From Methylococcaceae bacterium (GTDB lineage: Bacteria; Pseudomonadota; Gammaproteobacteria; Methylococcales; Methylomonadaceae), in contig CANNLO010000005.1 in NCBI GenBank assembly GCA_947505055.1, positions 1-46,244 on the forward strand: a stretch of DNA of 46,244 nt, read 5' to 3'. Both the position numbers and the translations under genes were made by a program. This document shows positions 16,808-25,623 of this stretch, piece after piece. Numbering within the stretch: the stretch's first letter is position 1; the number at the start of each line of letters is the position of its first letter. The notes beneath the pieces were generated by a model, which was given only the letters and a program-made list of their open reading frames with translations, ran no database searches and was not told where the DNA came from.

Positions 16808-17767
16808 ATGAATAGTGATGAAAAAAACCTAACCCCTAAAGTTCAACTGGTCGAAATTTCCGAAGAAAACTCGGACCAACGTTTGGATAATTTTCTAATT
16901 TCCCAATTAAAAGGCGTCCCTAAAAGTCGTATTTACCGCATTGTGCGTAAAGGTGAAGTAAGAGTTAATAAAGGACGCGTTGATGTTAAATATCGTCTTG
17001 TTGCTGGTGATATAGTTAGAATACCTCCGGTCAGGATTGCAGAGCGTAGCGAAGCTTCATATGTTCCTCAGGGATTACAAGCAGCTTTGCAACACGGTGT
17101 TTTATTTGAAGATGATGGTTTTCTGATTATAAACAAACCAGCCGGCTTTGCGGTGCATGGGGGCAGTGGCGTAAGTTCCGGAATTATTGAAGGTTTACGT
17201 CTATTAAGGCCCGAAGCACATTTTTTAGAATTGGTTCACAGGCTTGATAAAGATACGTCAGGCTGTCTGATAATCGCAAAAAAACGCAGTACCCTAAAGC
17301 TTTTACATGAGCTTTTTCGTGAAAATAACATTCATAAAACTTATCTTGCTCTTTTGGCCGGGCAATGGGCCAGGAAGAAATTGATAGTTACCGCACCTTT
17401 ATTGAAAAACATCAACAAAGGTGGTGAGAGGATAGTTGTTATTAGTTCGGCGGGTAAGGAAGCAGAGACCCTTTTTCGGCGCGTAAAATTATTTAGCGAT
17501 TCGACGTTGGTTGAGGCTTCACCAAAAACGGGGCGAACTCATCAAATACGCGTTCATGCTGCTAGTCTTGGTCATCCGATCATTGGTGATGATCGTTACG
17601 GCAGGGATGATATTAACCATAAATTTAAAGGTCGTGGTTATAAACGTATGTTCCTGCATGCAGAAAAATTAAAATTTCAACATCCCGTTACTGGGGATCC
17701 ACTTACAATTTTGGCTCCTTTGCCGCAGCAACTGGAGGACTTGTTAAAACATGAAGAACAGGTTTGA
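16808..17767 (+). CDS. rluC: 23S rRNA pseudouridine synthase RluC
   Basis: Makes pseudouridines at 23S rRNA positions 955, 2504 and 2580 in E. coli. From ATG 16808 the protein has 319 residues, the E. coli length. An N-terminal S4 RNA-binding domain (about 20-80, RLDNFLISQLKGVPKSRIYR) precedes the RluA-family catalytic domain with the nucleophile D147 in HRLDKDTSG; KTGRTHQIRVH follows. ATG 16808 has no good Shine-Dalgarno; an in-frame TTG at 16751 would add 19 residues, but the family length favours 16808. The end overlaps the next gene by 17 nt. The position opposite rne supports RluC over RluA or RluD. Confidence 0.93.
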   Translation: MNSDEKNLTPKVQLVEISEENSDQRLDNFLISQLKGVPKSRIYRIVRKGEVRVNKGRVDVKYRLVAGDIVRIPPVRIAERSEASYVPQGLQAALQHGVLFEDDGFLIINKPAGFAVHGGSGVSSGIIEGLRLLRPEAHFLELVHRLDKDTSGCLIIAKKRSTLKLLHELFRENNIHKTYLALLAGQWARKKLIVTAPLLKNINKGGERIVVISSAGKEAETLFRRVKLFSDSTLVEASPKTGRTHQIRVHAASLGHPIIGDDRYGRDDINHKFKGRGYKRMFLHAEKLKFQHPVTGDPLTILAPLPQQLEDLLKHEEQV

Positions 17768-18404
17768 TTTAATTGTTTTTGACTGGGATGGTACTTTGAT
17801 CGATTCAATAGACTGGATCATAAATTGCCTGCAATCAGCGGCCAGAAATTGTGGTTGCAACGTTCCTGAAGATCAGGCTGCAAAAGACGTTATCGGCTTA
17901 AGTATTGCAAACGCCTGCAGCAAGTTGTTTCCTGGCGTCGATCAAGAGATGGTAACGAAATTAGCGGCCAGATATCAGCAAACTTATTTATCTTGGGAAA
18001 TTAGTCGAAACGATTTATTCCCCGGTGTTTACGATATGTTGGTGGAGTTAAAAAATTCAGGTTATCAATTAGCGGTCGCTACCGGTAAAACAAGGGCGGG
18101 GTTGCAACAAGCGTTGCGAGCTACAGCAACAGAGGACCTGTTTAACATTACCCGTTGTTCCGATGAAACTGCTTCAAAGCCTGATCCACTTATGTTGCAT
18201 GAGATAGTTCAATATACAAATGTTGGGTATGAGAGGACGTTGATGTTGGGCGATTCCAGTCATGACTTGCAAATGGCAATGAATGCCCAAATATCATCCG
18301 TCGCTGTGTTGTGTGGAGCGCATCCTAAAGAAGTCTTAAAACAATACCATCCGTTGCTGTGCTTACAGCAGCCAGCGGAATTACTGAATATTATTAGAGG
18401 TTAG
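17751..18404 (+). CDS. HAD-IA phosphatase (phosphoglycolate phosphatase-like)
   Basis: A 217-residue HAD-superfamily hydrolase. Motif I is DWDGTL (nucleophile D11, acid D13), motif II the Thr in LAVATGKT, motif III the Lys of SKPDP, motif IV GDSSHD. An alpha-helical C1 cap lies between motifs I and II. Related genes sit between rluC and sppA in Pseudomonas-type genomes. The substrate is unknown; phosphoglycolate is the usual default name. Its start lies within the rluC coding end and the sppA ATG follows 6 nt after its stop, so the three genes form one operon. Confidence 0.9.
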   Translation: MKNRFDLIVFDWDGTLIDSIDWIINCLQSAARNCGCNVPEDQAAKDVIGLSIANACSKLFPGVDQEMVTKLAARYQQTYLSWEISRNDLFPGVYDMLVELKNSGYQLAVATGKTRAGLQQALRATATEDLFNITRCSDETASKPDPLMLHEIVQYTNVGYERTLMLGDSSHDLQMAMNAQISSVAVLCGAHPKEVLKQYHPLLCLQQPAELLNIIRG

Positions 18405-18410
18405 AGTGTC

Positions 18411-19376
18411 ATGGACAATCAGAATAAACAAGAAGTTACAAACACATTGGGCTGGGAGCGAGAAGTTATCGAAAAATTGGCTTTAGCTGCAATTACCGAG
18501 CAAACTAGGACCAGGCGATGGGGTGTTTTTTTTAAGAGTTTGATGTTTCTGTATTTAGTTGCTGTATTTGGTGTGGCGATTTACCCAAAGTTAAGCCATA
18601 ACATAGGTAGTGATAGTAAAGATCATACTGCAGTTGTTAATGTGGTTGGTATGATTGCCGAGGATAAAGAGGCAAATGCTGACAGTATTATCGAAAGCTT
18701 AAGAAATGCAGTCAAAGATGAGCATACCAAAGGCATTATTTTACATGCCAATTCACCGGGCGGCAGTCCGGTTCAGTCCTCTTATGTGTATGAAGAGATC
18801 AGAAAAATTAAAAAAGAGCATCCTGGCTTGCCGATCTATGCCGTCGTTAGCGATATGTGCGCTTCAGGTTGCTATTTTATAGTTTCTGCCAGTGACAAAA
18901 TATTTGTTAATCCGTCCAGTTTGGTGGGTTCCATAGGTGTGCTCATGGACGGCTTTGGTTTTGTAGATGTGATGCAAAAGCTAGGCGTTGAACGCCGATT
19001 GCTGACTGCGGGCACACATAAAGCCATGCTCGATCCGTTTTCACCGCCTAAAGCTGATGAAACACAATATATGAAAGGTCTACTAGATCAAGTGCACCAG
19101 CAGTTTATATCAGCGGTTAAAGCCGGCCGGGGTGATAGGCTTAAAGAAAGTACTGATATGTTTTCCGGTCTGGTTTGGACGGGTGAAGAAAGTCTAAAGC
19201 TGGGTATTGTTGATGGAATTAGCAATCAGGACACGGTAGCCAAAGACCTGATAGGCGCCGAGACACTGGTTGACTTTAGTCAGCAAGAGCATCTAATTGA
19301 TAAAATTGCAGGTAAGCTTGGCGCTTCATTTGGGCATGAAATTAGTAGCCTGGTTCAAGGCTGGCATTTAAATTAA
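18411..19376 (+). CDS. sppA: signal peptide peptidase SppA, short 36K type
   Basis: A membrane-anchored serine protease of family S49 that clears cleaved signal peptides. It has 321 residues, one membrane helix near 40-58 and the catalytic part outside the cytoplasm. The Ser/Lys dyad is visible: S152 in SDMCASGCY and K204 in TAGTHKAMLDPF. The 52-residue separation equals that of B. subtilis SppA (S147/K199). NSPGGSP (114-120) is the family substrate-groove motif. Third gene of the rluC-HAD-sppA operon. Confidence 0.93.
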   Translation: MDNQNKQEVTNTLGWEREVIEKLALAAITEQTRTRRWGVFFKSLMFLYLVAVFGVAIYPKLSHNIGSDSKDHTAVVNVVGMIAEDKEANADSIIESLRNAVKDEHTKGIILHANSPGGSPVQSSYVYEEIRKIKKEHPGLPIYAVVSDMCASGCYFIVSASDKIFVNPSSLVGSIGVLMDGFGFVDVMQKLGVERRLLTAGTHKAMLDPFSPPKADETQYMKGLLDQVHQQFISAVKAGRGDRLKESTDMFSGLVWTGEESLKLGIVDGISNQDTVAKDLIGAETLVDFSQQEHLIDKIAGKLGASFGHEISSLVQGWHLN

Positions 19377-19473
19377 AGTCAAAGAACTTAATTTATTTTT
19401 ATGATACCTCTTTTAAGGATAAGCTGTAGTGTGGGCATTGCGTACTTTTGTTTTGTAAAATATTGCATTGCGC

Positions 19474-19728
19474 ATGAAAATTATGTTTAAAGTTGTCCTG
19501 CTTGCCTTATTATTTTTCAGTAACTTTTTTGCTCAGGGTTACGTTCTTGCAAGTGTTAGTTTGGATGAGGCGACTAAACAAATAATGGAAGGAACCTACA
19601 ATAAAGTGCTTGAGGCACATACGGAAACAGTCGGCGGTAAAACAATTTATATTATTAAGGTTTTGACTCCTGATGGACGTATTCATTATTACACAATTGA
19701 TGCCGAAACCGGCCAATTAGTCAGTTAA
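19474..19728 (+). CDS. small secreted PepSY-domain protein
   Basis: 84 residues from ATG 19474; a TTG two codons earlier is also in frame, and no strong Shine-Dalgarno separates them. Residues 1-26 form a signal peptide ending at about YVLA-S. The rest is one PepSY fold: SLDEATKQIMEGTYNKVLEAHTETV, then GGKTIYIIKVLTPDGRIHYYTIDAETGQLV (pattern Y.V.....DG......D...G). PepSY proteins are thought to inhibit proteases or sense periplasmic ligands. The gene is followed after 18 nt by an OmpR-type regulator, so it may be an accessory sensor or target of that two-component system. Confidence 0.85.
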   Translation: MKIMFKVVLLALLFFSNFFAQGYVLASVSLDEATKQIMEGTYNKVLEAHTETVGGKTIYIIKVLTPDGRIHYYTIDAETGQLVS

Positions 19729-19746
19729 CTTTAGGTAAGTCAATAA

Positions 19747-20424
19747 ATGCGCATTTTAATTGTAGAAGATGAAATAAAGCTTTGTGAACAGATCCATGAT
19801 TTCTTTGCGGATAAGGGATTTGCTGTTGATACCGCACATAATGGTCTCGATGGTTATTACATGGGCAAGGAATATCCTCTTGATGCGGCTGTTATAGATA
19901 TTGGCTTACCCGATTTTTCCGGAATCGAATTGATTAATCGATTGCGTAAAGACAAGGTAAGAGTTCCTATTTTGATTCTAACAGCTCGTAGTCGGTGGCA
20001 GGAAAAAGTAGAAGGACTGGAAGCGGGTGCTGATGATTATCTCGTAAAGCCTTTTCATTATGAAGAGTTGTTGGCAAGAGTTAATGCCTTGATCAGGCGT
20101 TCAGCCGGTCAGCCTCATCCGGTTTTAGTTCATGATAACATCGAGCTGGATACCGTGGCGCAAGAAGTTAAAGTTTCCGGTATCGCTCTTGAGTTAACTG
20201 CTTACGAATATAAGGTGCTGGAATATTTGATGTTTCGTAAAGGTGAAGTGGTTTCAAAATCCGTTTTGACTGCTCATATTTACGATGAAGATTTCGAGCG
20301 TGACAGTAATGTGCTTGAGGTTTTTATAGGCCGTTTAAGAAAAAAACTCGATCCTGACGGTACGCGTAAACCGATTGAAACTTTACGTGGTCGAGGCTAT
20401 TTGATCTCTGGTCAGCCTGATTGA
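19747..20424 (+). CDS. OmpR/PhoP-family response regulator
   Basis: A 225-residue two-domain transcription factor. The receiver domain has the acidic pocket at E7/D8, phospho-acceptor D51 (VIDIGLPD), T79 and K101 (LVKPF). The C-terminal winged helix begins near residue 125 (DNIELDTVAQEVKVSG) and ends with the LRGRGYLISG wing. It is closest in look to PhoP/QseB. AGGT lies before the ATG. The partner kinase gene follows after 120 nt that contain a terminator-like hairpin. Confidence 0.93.
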   Translation: MRILIVEDEIKLCEQIHDFFADKGFAVDTAHNGLDGYYMGKEYPLDAAVIDIGLPDFSGIELINRLRKDKVRVPILILTARSRWQEKVEGLEAGADDYLVKPFHYEELLARVNALIRRSAGQPHPVLVHDNIELDTVAQEVKVSGIALELTAYEYKVLEYLMFRKGEVVSKSVLTAHIYDEDFERDSNVLEVFIGRLRKKLDPDGTRKPIETLRGRGYLISGQPD

Positions 20425-20430
20425 TATTTA

Positions 20431-20481
20431 CCACGAAGCCTTAAAGTACAAGAAGTTGGTTTTTCTTCGTGGATATTTTTT
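20431..20481 (+). terminator. intrinsic terminator between response regulator and kinase
   Basis: CCACGAAG (20431-20438) pairs with CTTCGTGG (20465-20472) and is followed by six T residues (20476-20481). The 26-nt loop is long. The structure should reduce read-through from the regulator into the kinase gene. Confidence 0.6.
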
Positions 20482-20544
20482 CACTGTCTGGTAAATCTTC
20501 CCCGTTGTGACTAAAAGATATTCAAGTTAATCCAGTGCCTCTAA

Positions 20545-21888
20545 ATGAAAATTAAATCTTTAAGTTACCGATTGTTTTTTTCTGCAGGTTTAGTGCTTGC
20601 AGCATTTTTTGCGCTGGTTTCTGTGGTGCTGGAGCAAGGTTTTAGAGAAAGTGCCGAACAAGCCTTACAGGAAAAACTCCAGGTTTATGTCTATTCGCTT
20701 TTATCAGTTGCCGAACTCAAAAGCTCTGGCGAGTTAAGTATGCCGACCAGTTTGCCTGAGCCACAATTCGCAACACCTGGTTCAGGTCTTTATGGTTTTA
20801 TACACCGGGCAAAACAAAATCTGCTTTGGCGATCTCCCTCGGCTATTGGTCTCCAGGGCACTTTGCCACCGGACTTGCCACCCGGGAATTTCGCATTTTT
20901 ATTAACCGAGCATGATCGTTACGCTCTGCATTACGCAGTTATTTGGAAAAATATGGCGGGTGTTGAGCATGAGTATATTTTTACAGTGACTGAAGATGCC
21001 CAGTTTGTTAGAAATCAGGTTGAACGCTTTAGAAAAACGTTGAGGGGATGGTTGTTGGCCTTGGGTTTGGTGTTGATATTGATTCAGCTAATTTTATTAC
21101 GCTGGAGTTTAAAACCATTAAGGCTCATCGTAACAGATCTTGAGGCTATTGAGCGGGGTAAAAAAACACATTTAGACGGGAATTATGCGACAGAGCTAAA
21201 AGGTTTGGCTGGAAATCTAAATGCCTTTATCAACAGTGAACGTGCCCATCTTGAACGTTATCGCAATGCCTTGGCTGACCTTGCGCATAGTCTGAAAACA
21301 CCATTGTCGATATTGCGTGGTTACGCCGAGTCTTTCAGTGCTAATAGCGACTCAGTAAAAGAGCAGATTTATCGTATGGACGAAATTGTCGAGTATCAAT
21401 TACAAAGAGCTGCGGCAAAAGGCCAGCATAAAACGACAGGAACGGTAGACCTGTCTCTGGTTATAAACAAAATAAAGGCGTCGCTTGATAAGGTTTATAT
21501 CAATAAAAACATAATGTTCGATTTAAATATGGCGGAACAGAATCTGATTTATTATGAAGAAGGCGATATATACGAAATCGCCGGCAATCTAATGGATAAT
21601 GCTTGTAAGTGGTGTCAGAGAACCGTAAAAGTTAGTGTTACCTTGAACGAGAATAAAGGTCGTCGGGAATTTGCGGTTTTGTTACAGGTAGAAGATGATG
21701 GCACAGGTATCCCGTCCGATAAACTGGCTGAAATACTAAAAAGAGGTGTGCGTGCCGACGAAAATATTCATGGGCACGGTATTGGAATGGCTGTCGTTTA
21801 TGAATTGGTTAGTTTGATGGGCGGCATTTTGGAAGGCAAAAAAAGTGAAACTCTGGGAGGCATGAAATGGAATGTTTATTTGCCGTAA
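20545..21888 (+). CDS. PhoQ-like sensor histidine kinase
   Basis: A 447-residue membrane kinase. TM1 at about residues 10-28, a periplasmic sensor region of about 135 residues and TM2 at about 168-186 are followed by a short linker. The dimerisation helix has phospho-acceptor H248 in LADLAHSLKTPLSIL. The ATPase domain shows the N box (EIAGNLMDNACKW), G1 (DDGTGIP) and G2 (GHGIGMAV). The SLKTPLS form of the H box is typical of PhoQ-type kinases. The signal is unknown. With the upstream regulator it forms one pair, and the PepSY protein may modulate it. A promoter of its own would be needed if the preceding hairpin terminates. Confidence 0.92.
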   Translation: MKIKSLSYRLFFSAGLVLAAFFALVSVVLEQGFRESAEQALQEKLQVYVYSLLSVAELKSSGELSMPTSLPEPQFATPGSGLYGFIHRAKQNLLWRSPSAIGLQGTLPPDLPPGNFAFLLTEHDRYALHYAVIWKNMAGVEHEYIFTVTEDAQFVRNQVERFRKTLRGWLLALGLVLILIQLILLRWSLKPLRLIVTDLEAIERGKKTHLDGNYATELKGLAGNLNAFINSERAHLERYRNALADLAHSLKTPLSILRGYAESFSANSDSVKEQIYRMDEIVEYQLQRAAAKGQHKTTGTVDLSLVINKIKASLDKVYINKNIMFDLNMAEQNLIYYEEGDIYEIAGNLMDNACKWCQRTVKVSVTLNENKGRREFAVLLQVEDDGTGIPSDKLAEILKRGVRADENIHGHGIGMAVVYELVSLMGGILEGKKSETLGGMKWNVYLP

Positions 21889-22143
21889 GAATATTTCACA
21901 AAATCCCGAAGTTCGTTTTCTTTAAGTTGGCCTGATAGTTTCAGTAATATCAAACTACCTGTTTTGGCAAACTAAAAAACCATGGCAGAAGTTGGTTGTG
22001 CATTGCTTGAATGTGATGTTTTATAAGATAGAAAATGAATGATACTCTGTGCAAAATACCTTAACGCTTAAGGTTTTCCGGTTATTTGAAATGCTTAAGC
22101 ACATCAATTACCTCACCAAATTTCCAATTATAGGCATATCTCC

Positions 22144-25100
22144 ATGACCGAAGCTAGCCATCTGACGGCGCTAGACAGCGGCATTGCTGTAATCCATTCC
22201 AATCAGCTCGAAGCCTTACGGGATGTCGTCGAATACTGGCTGAAACAACATCCTTTGTCGCCTCTGGAAAACGATGTATTTCTGGTGCAAAGCAATGGCA
22301 TGGGGCAATGGTTAAAGCAAAGTCTGGCGCAAAATAATTCTCTCGGTATCGCGGCAGCGATTGATATGAAATTGCCCTCCTTGTTTATCTGGAGTATTTA
22401 TCGTGCAGTCATAGGGCAGCAAATTCCCAAAGAACAATTACTGGCAAAAACTCCGCTCACTTGGCGATTATATCGTTTATTGCCTGTGTTAATCGCCCAG
22501 CCCGAATTCGAGACCTTGGCGATTTTTTTAGCTGACGATAACAACAGCCGTAAACGCTATCAACTTGCGGAACAACTGGCTGATCTTTTTGACCAATATC
22601 AGGTTTATCGCTCGGATTGGCTTACCGATTGGGCAAATGGCGAGTATGGTTTGCGTAATGCCCTCGGGGAACTGCTGGATTTTCCTCTACAGCATCGTTG
22701 GCAAGCTTGCTTGTGGCGGGCAGTACTGAACGATTTGGGCCCCGATCATACTTCATCTGCGAGTCGTGCCTCGGTGCATGCCCAGTTTATGGTTAACATT
22801 GATAAGTTGGAGCAACCTCCAGCAGGCATACCTCGCCGAATAATAGTATTTGGCTTATCTTCTTTGCCACAGCAATCGCTCGAAGTGCTGGCTAAATTAG
22901 GTAGATTTTGTCAAATCGTATTGTTTATTCATAATCCTTGTCAGCATTACTGGGCAGATATTATTGAAGATAAAGAGCTGTTAAAGGCAGGGCGGCATCG
23001 GCAATCTTATAAAACAGGTATGACAGCCTCGTTGTCTGATGATGAATTACACCTTCATTCTCAGCCCTTACTCGCTGCCTGGGGCAAACAGGGGCGTGAT
23101 TATATTCGATTACTCGACCAGTTTGATGAAACCCAAGCCTATGCAAACTGGCATTGGCCGGACAATAAAATTGATTTGTTCAAGGATTACGGAGAGCCTC
23201 AAGAACGCAGTCTGTTGCAACACTTACAACAATCAATACTGGATTTAGAGCCCTTGCCCACTGATCCCGTGGAATTATCTGCAATGGATTTGTCTATGAT
23301 GTTTCACATTGCCCATAGTCCGCAACGGGAAGTGGAAATATTGCACGACCAGTTGTTAGATCGATTTAATATAGCCGTTGAAAATGGTACATCCTTAAAA
23401 CCGCGCGATGTTATTGTCATGGTGCCGGACATTAATAAATACGCTCCGCATATCCGCGCTGTTTTTGGTAACCTACAACCCGATGATCCTCGTTATATAC
23501 CTTACAGCTTGGCTGATCAGCAACAGCGAGGCCAAAATCCCTTGTTGGTGGCGGTTGAGGTATTGCTTAATCTGCCTGAGTCACGCTTTACCGTTAGTGA
23601 ATTTCTCGGTTTGCTGGAAGTGCCGGCTTTAAGGCAGCGCTTTGTAATTGAAGAAGCCTCCATTCCCACCTTGCATCGTTGGATTGAAGAAGCGGGTGTT
23701 CGTTGGGGCTTGAATGCCGGGCAACGCACTCAGTCTGTCGCTATGCCCAAAGATCTGGATGCCAATACCTGGCAATTCGGGTTACGGCGGATGTTGCTCG
23801 GTTATGCGGTCGGAGCTGGCGCCGCTTTTAATGCTATCGAACCCTATCCGGAAATCGGCGGTCTGGAGGCACAATGGCTAGGCGGTTTGTCATTGTTACT
23901 GGAAACACTGGAAAACTACGCGACTTTATTGCGGCAAATTCGAAATCCGGGTGACTGGCAACGTTTACTATTAAAATTACTGGAAGATTTTTTCCTTATC
24001 AGTGACGAGCGTGACAGGAAAATGCAGGAAACACTGACCCGTGCCTTGACAGATTGGGGGCAATGTTGCGAACAAGCCGGTTTGACTGCAACTGATACTT
24101 TACCTTTGTCTGTGGTTAGGGACGCTTGGCTATCTGGTGTAGATGAACCTAGTCTGCACCAACGCTTTCTCAGTGGCCGAGTCAATTTCTGCACTTTGAT
24201 GCCGATGCGTGCGATTCCCTTTCAGTTGATTTGTTTGCTGGGCATGAATGATGGTGATTATCCGCGTAGTCAGCAACCACAAAGCTTTGATTTGATGAGT
24301 CAGCGTGGGCAATATCGTCCTGGCGATCGCTCGCGTAGACAGGACGACCAATATCTGTTTCTGGAAGCCTTGCTTTCTGCACGGCAACAACTTTATATCA
24401 GTTGGGTAGGTCGCAATATTCGTGATAACAGTGAGCGACCACCCTCGGTGTTGATCAGTCAATTGCGCGATACGCTGAGTCAGGGCTGGCGACTCCCCGA
24501 TAACTCCTCGGAGTTGCTTAAAGCGATAACCGTTGAACATCCGCTGCAACCTTTCAGCGCAGAGTATTTGTTAAAACAGCGTGACCCCCGTTTATTCACT
24601 TTTGCACGGGAATGGTTTGAGGCGTCTGTTTTAAGCCACTCATTAGGTGTAAATAAGCGGGTCAATGATGAAATCAGCCTGCTAACGCTCAGTTCTTTAG
24701 CTAGTTTCCTGAAAGCGCCGGTTAAAAGTTTTTGCAATCACACTCTCAAGTTTGGTTTCGATACAGATACCGTCACCAGTGAAGACAACGAACCATTTGG
24801 ATTTAATTCACTTGAAAGTTATGAGCTGCGCAACGATTTGCTGAAAGTTTTGCATAGCGAAAAACCTGTCGACACCGGAACATTTTTTGAGCAGCAATGC
24901 TCGGTCATGGCTCGAAAAGGCAATCTGCCATTGGGAGGCTTTGCCCATACGGCCTTTTCTGACCTTGCCGTTCCGGTCAATCAGGTCTGGCAGCATTATC
25001 AGGCACTACTGGCTTTATGGCCAAGTGAAATGGACTCTCGTGTTGTTGACTTGAGTTTTGCGTTCCCCGATAACAGCACTGTTCAGTTAACCGGCGAGTT

Positions 25101-25623
25101 GAGTAATTTACGGCAAAGCAGTGATTGTCTGCACTGCGTTATGATTCATTTAACCGCACAAGCGCTAACTAATGAGAAAAAAATAAAATATTACAACTTG
25201 TTGACTTACTGGGTACAGCATCTGGCGGGTTGCTCGATCGGCTTGAATCTGCAAACAAGAGTGGTAGGTTCGGATACGGTGATTGAGATTGATGCCGTAG
25301 CCCAAGCGGAAGCTAAAGCCCAGCTTACAATGCTTGTAGAAGCTTGGAAGCTGGGCATGCAAGCTCCGTTGCCAGTCGCTTGCAGAACAGCCTTCGTTTG
25401 GTTAAGCTCCTCACCGGATAAGGCGCTGGATGCAGCTCAAACAAAATACGAGGGCGATGACTGGAGCAGTGGTGAAGTAGATCAAGATGCTTACCTGGCT
25501 AGATTCTTCCCCAGCTTTGCCAGCTTATCTCCCAAGTCTGAAGCAGAGGGCTTTGTGGAATGGGCCAACACGCTTTACCTGTCGGCATATACACAGATCA
25601 AGCTTCCGGGAGCACAAGCATGA
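22144..25623 (+). CDS. recC: exodeoxyribonuclease V subunit gamma, RecC
   Basis: The RecBCD subunit that splits the duplex and recognises Chi. It has 1159 residues, close to E. coli RecC (1122). The start is typical (AVIHSNQLEALRDVVEYWL, then LVQSNGMGQWLKQ). An inactive helicase-like core follows (FHIAHSPQREVEILHDQLL, DVIVMVPDINKYAPHI, YSLADQQ) and then the FCTLMPMRAIPFQLICLLGMNDGD region (24180-24260), with a degenerate nuclease-like end. First gene of recC-recB-recD, the order seen in Pseudomonas, without the ptr gene that interrupts it in E. coli. It overlaps recB by ATGA. Confidence 0.95.
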   Translation: MTEASHLTALDSGIAVIHSNQLEALRDVVEYWLKQHPLSPLENDVFLVQSNGMGQWLKQSLAQNNSLGIAAAIDMKLPSLFIWSIYRAVIGQQIPKEQLLAKTPLTWRLYRLLPVLIAQPEFETLAIFLADDNNSRKRYQLAEQLADLFDQYQVYRSDWLTDWANGEYGLRNALGELLDFPLQHRWQACLWRAVLNDLGPDHTSSASRASVHAQFMVNIDKLEQPPAGIPRRIIVFGLSSLPQQSLEVLAKLGRFCQIVLFIHNPCQHYWADIIEDKELLKAGRHRQSYKTGMTASLSDDELHLHSQPLLAAWGKQGRDYIRLLDQFDETQAYANWHWPDNKIDLFKDYGEPQERSLLQHLQQSILDLEPLPTDPVELSAMDLSMMFHIAHSPQREVEILHDQLLDRFNIAVENGTSLKPRDVIVMVPDINKYAPHIRAVFGNLQPDDPRYIPYSLADQQQRGQNPLLVAVEVLLNLPESRFTVSEFLGLLEVPALRQRFVIEEASIPTLHRWIEEAGVRWGLNAGQRTQSVAMPKDLDANTWQFGLRRMLLGYAVGAGAAFNAIEPYPEIGGLEAQWLGGLSLLLETLENYATLLRQIRNPGDWQRLLLKLLEDFFLISDERDRKMQETLTRALTDWGQCCEQAGLTATDTLPLSVVRDAWLSGVDEPSLHQRFLSGRVNFCTLMPMRAIPFQLICLLGMNDGDYPRSQQPQSFDLMSQRGQYRPGDRSRRQDDQYLFLEALLSARQQLYISWVGRNIRDNSERPPSVLISQLRDTLSQGWRLPDNSSELLKAITVEHPLQPFSAEYLLKQRDPRLFTFAREWFEASVLSHSLGVNKRVNDEISLLTLSSLASFLKAPVKSFCNHTLKFGFDTDTVTSEDNEPFGFNSLESYELRNDLLKVLHSEKPVDTGTFFEQQCSVMARKGNLPLGGFAHTAFSDLAVPVNQVWQHYQALLALWPSEMDSRVVDLSFAFPDNSTVQLTGELSNLRQSSDCLHCVMIHLTAQALTNEKKIKYYNLLTYWVQHLAGCSIGLNLQTRVVGSDTVIEIDAVAQAEAKAQLTMLVEAWKLGMQAPLPVACRTAFVWLSSSPDKALDAAQTKYEGDDWSSGEVDQDAYLARFFPSFASLSPKSEAEGFVEWANTLYLSAYTQIKLPGAQA

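Noticed and set aside
24130..24549. Long minus-strand open frame within recC, with others in recB and tkt.
   Set aside because: They lie inside clear recC, recB and tkt genes, have no recognised motifs and reflect codon composition of the real gene.
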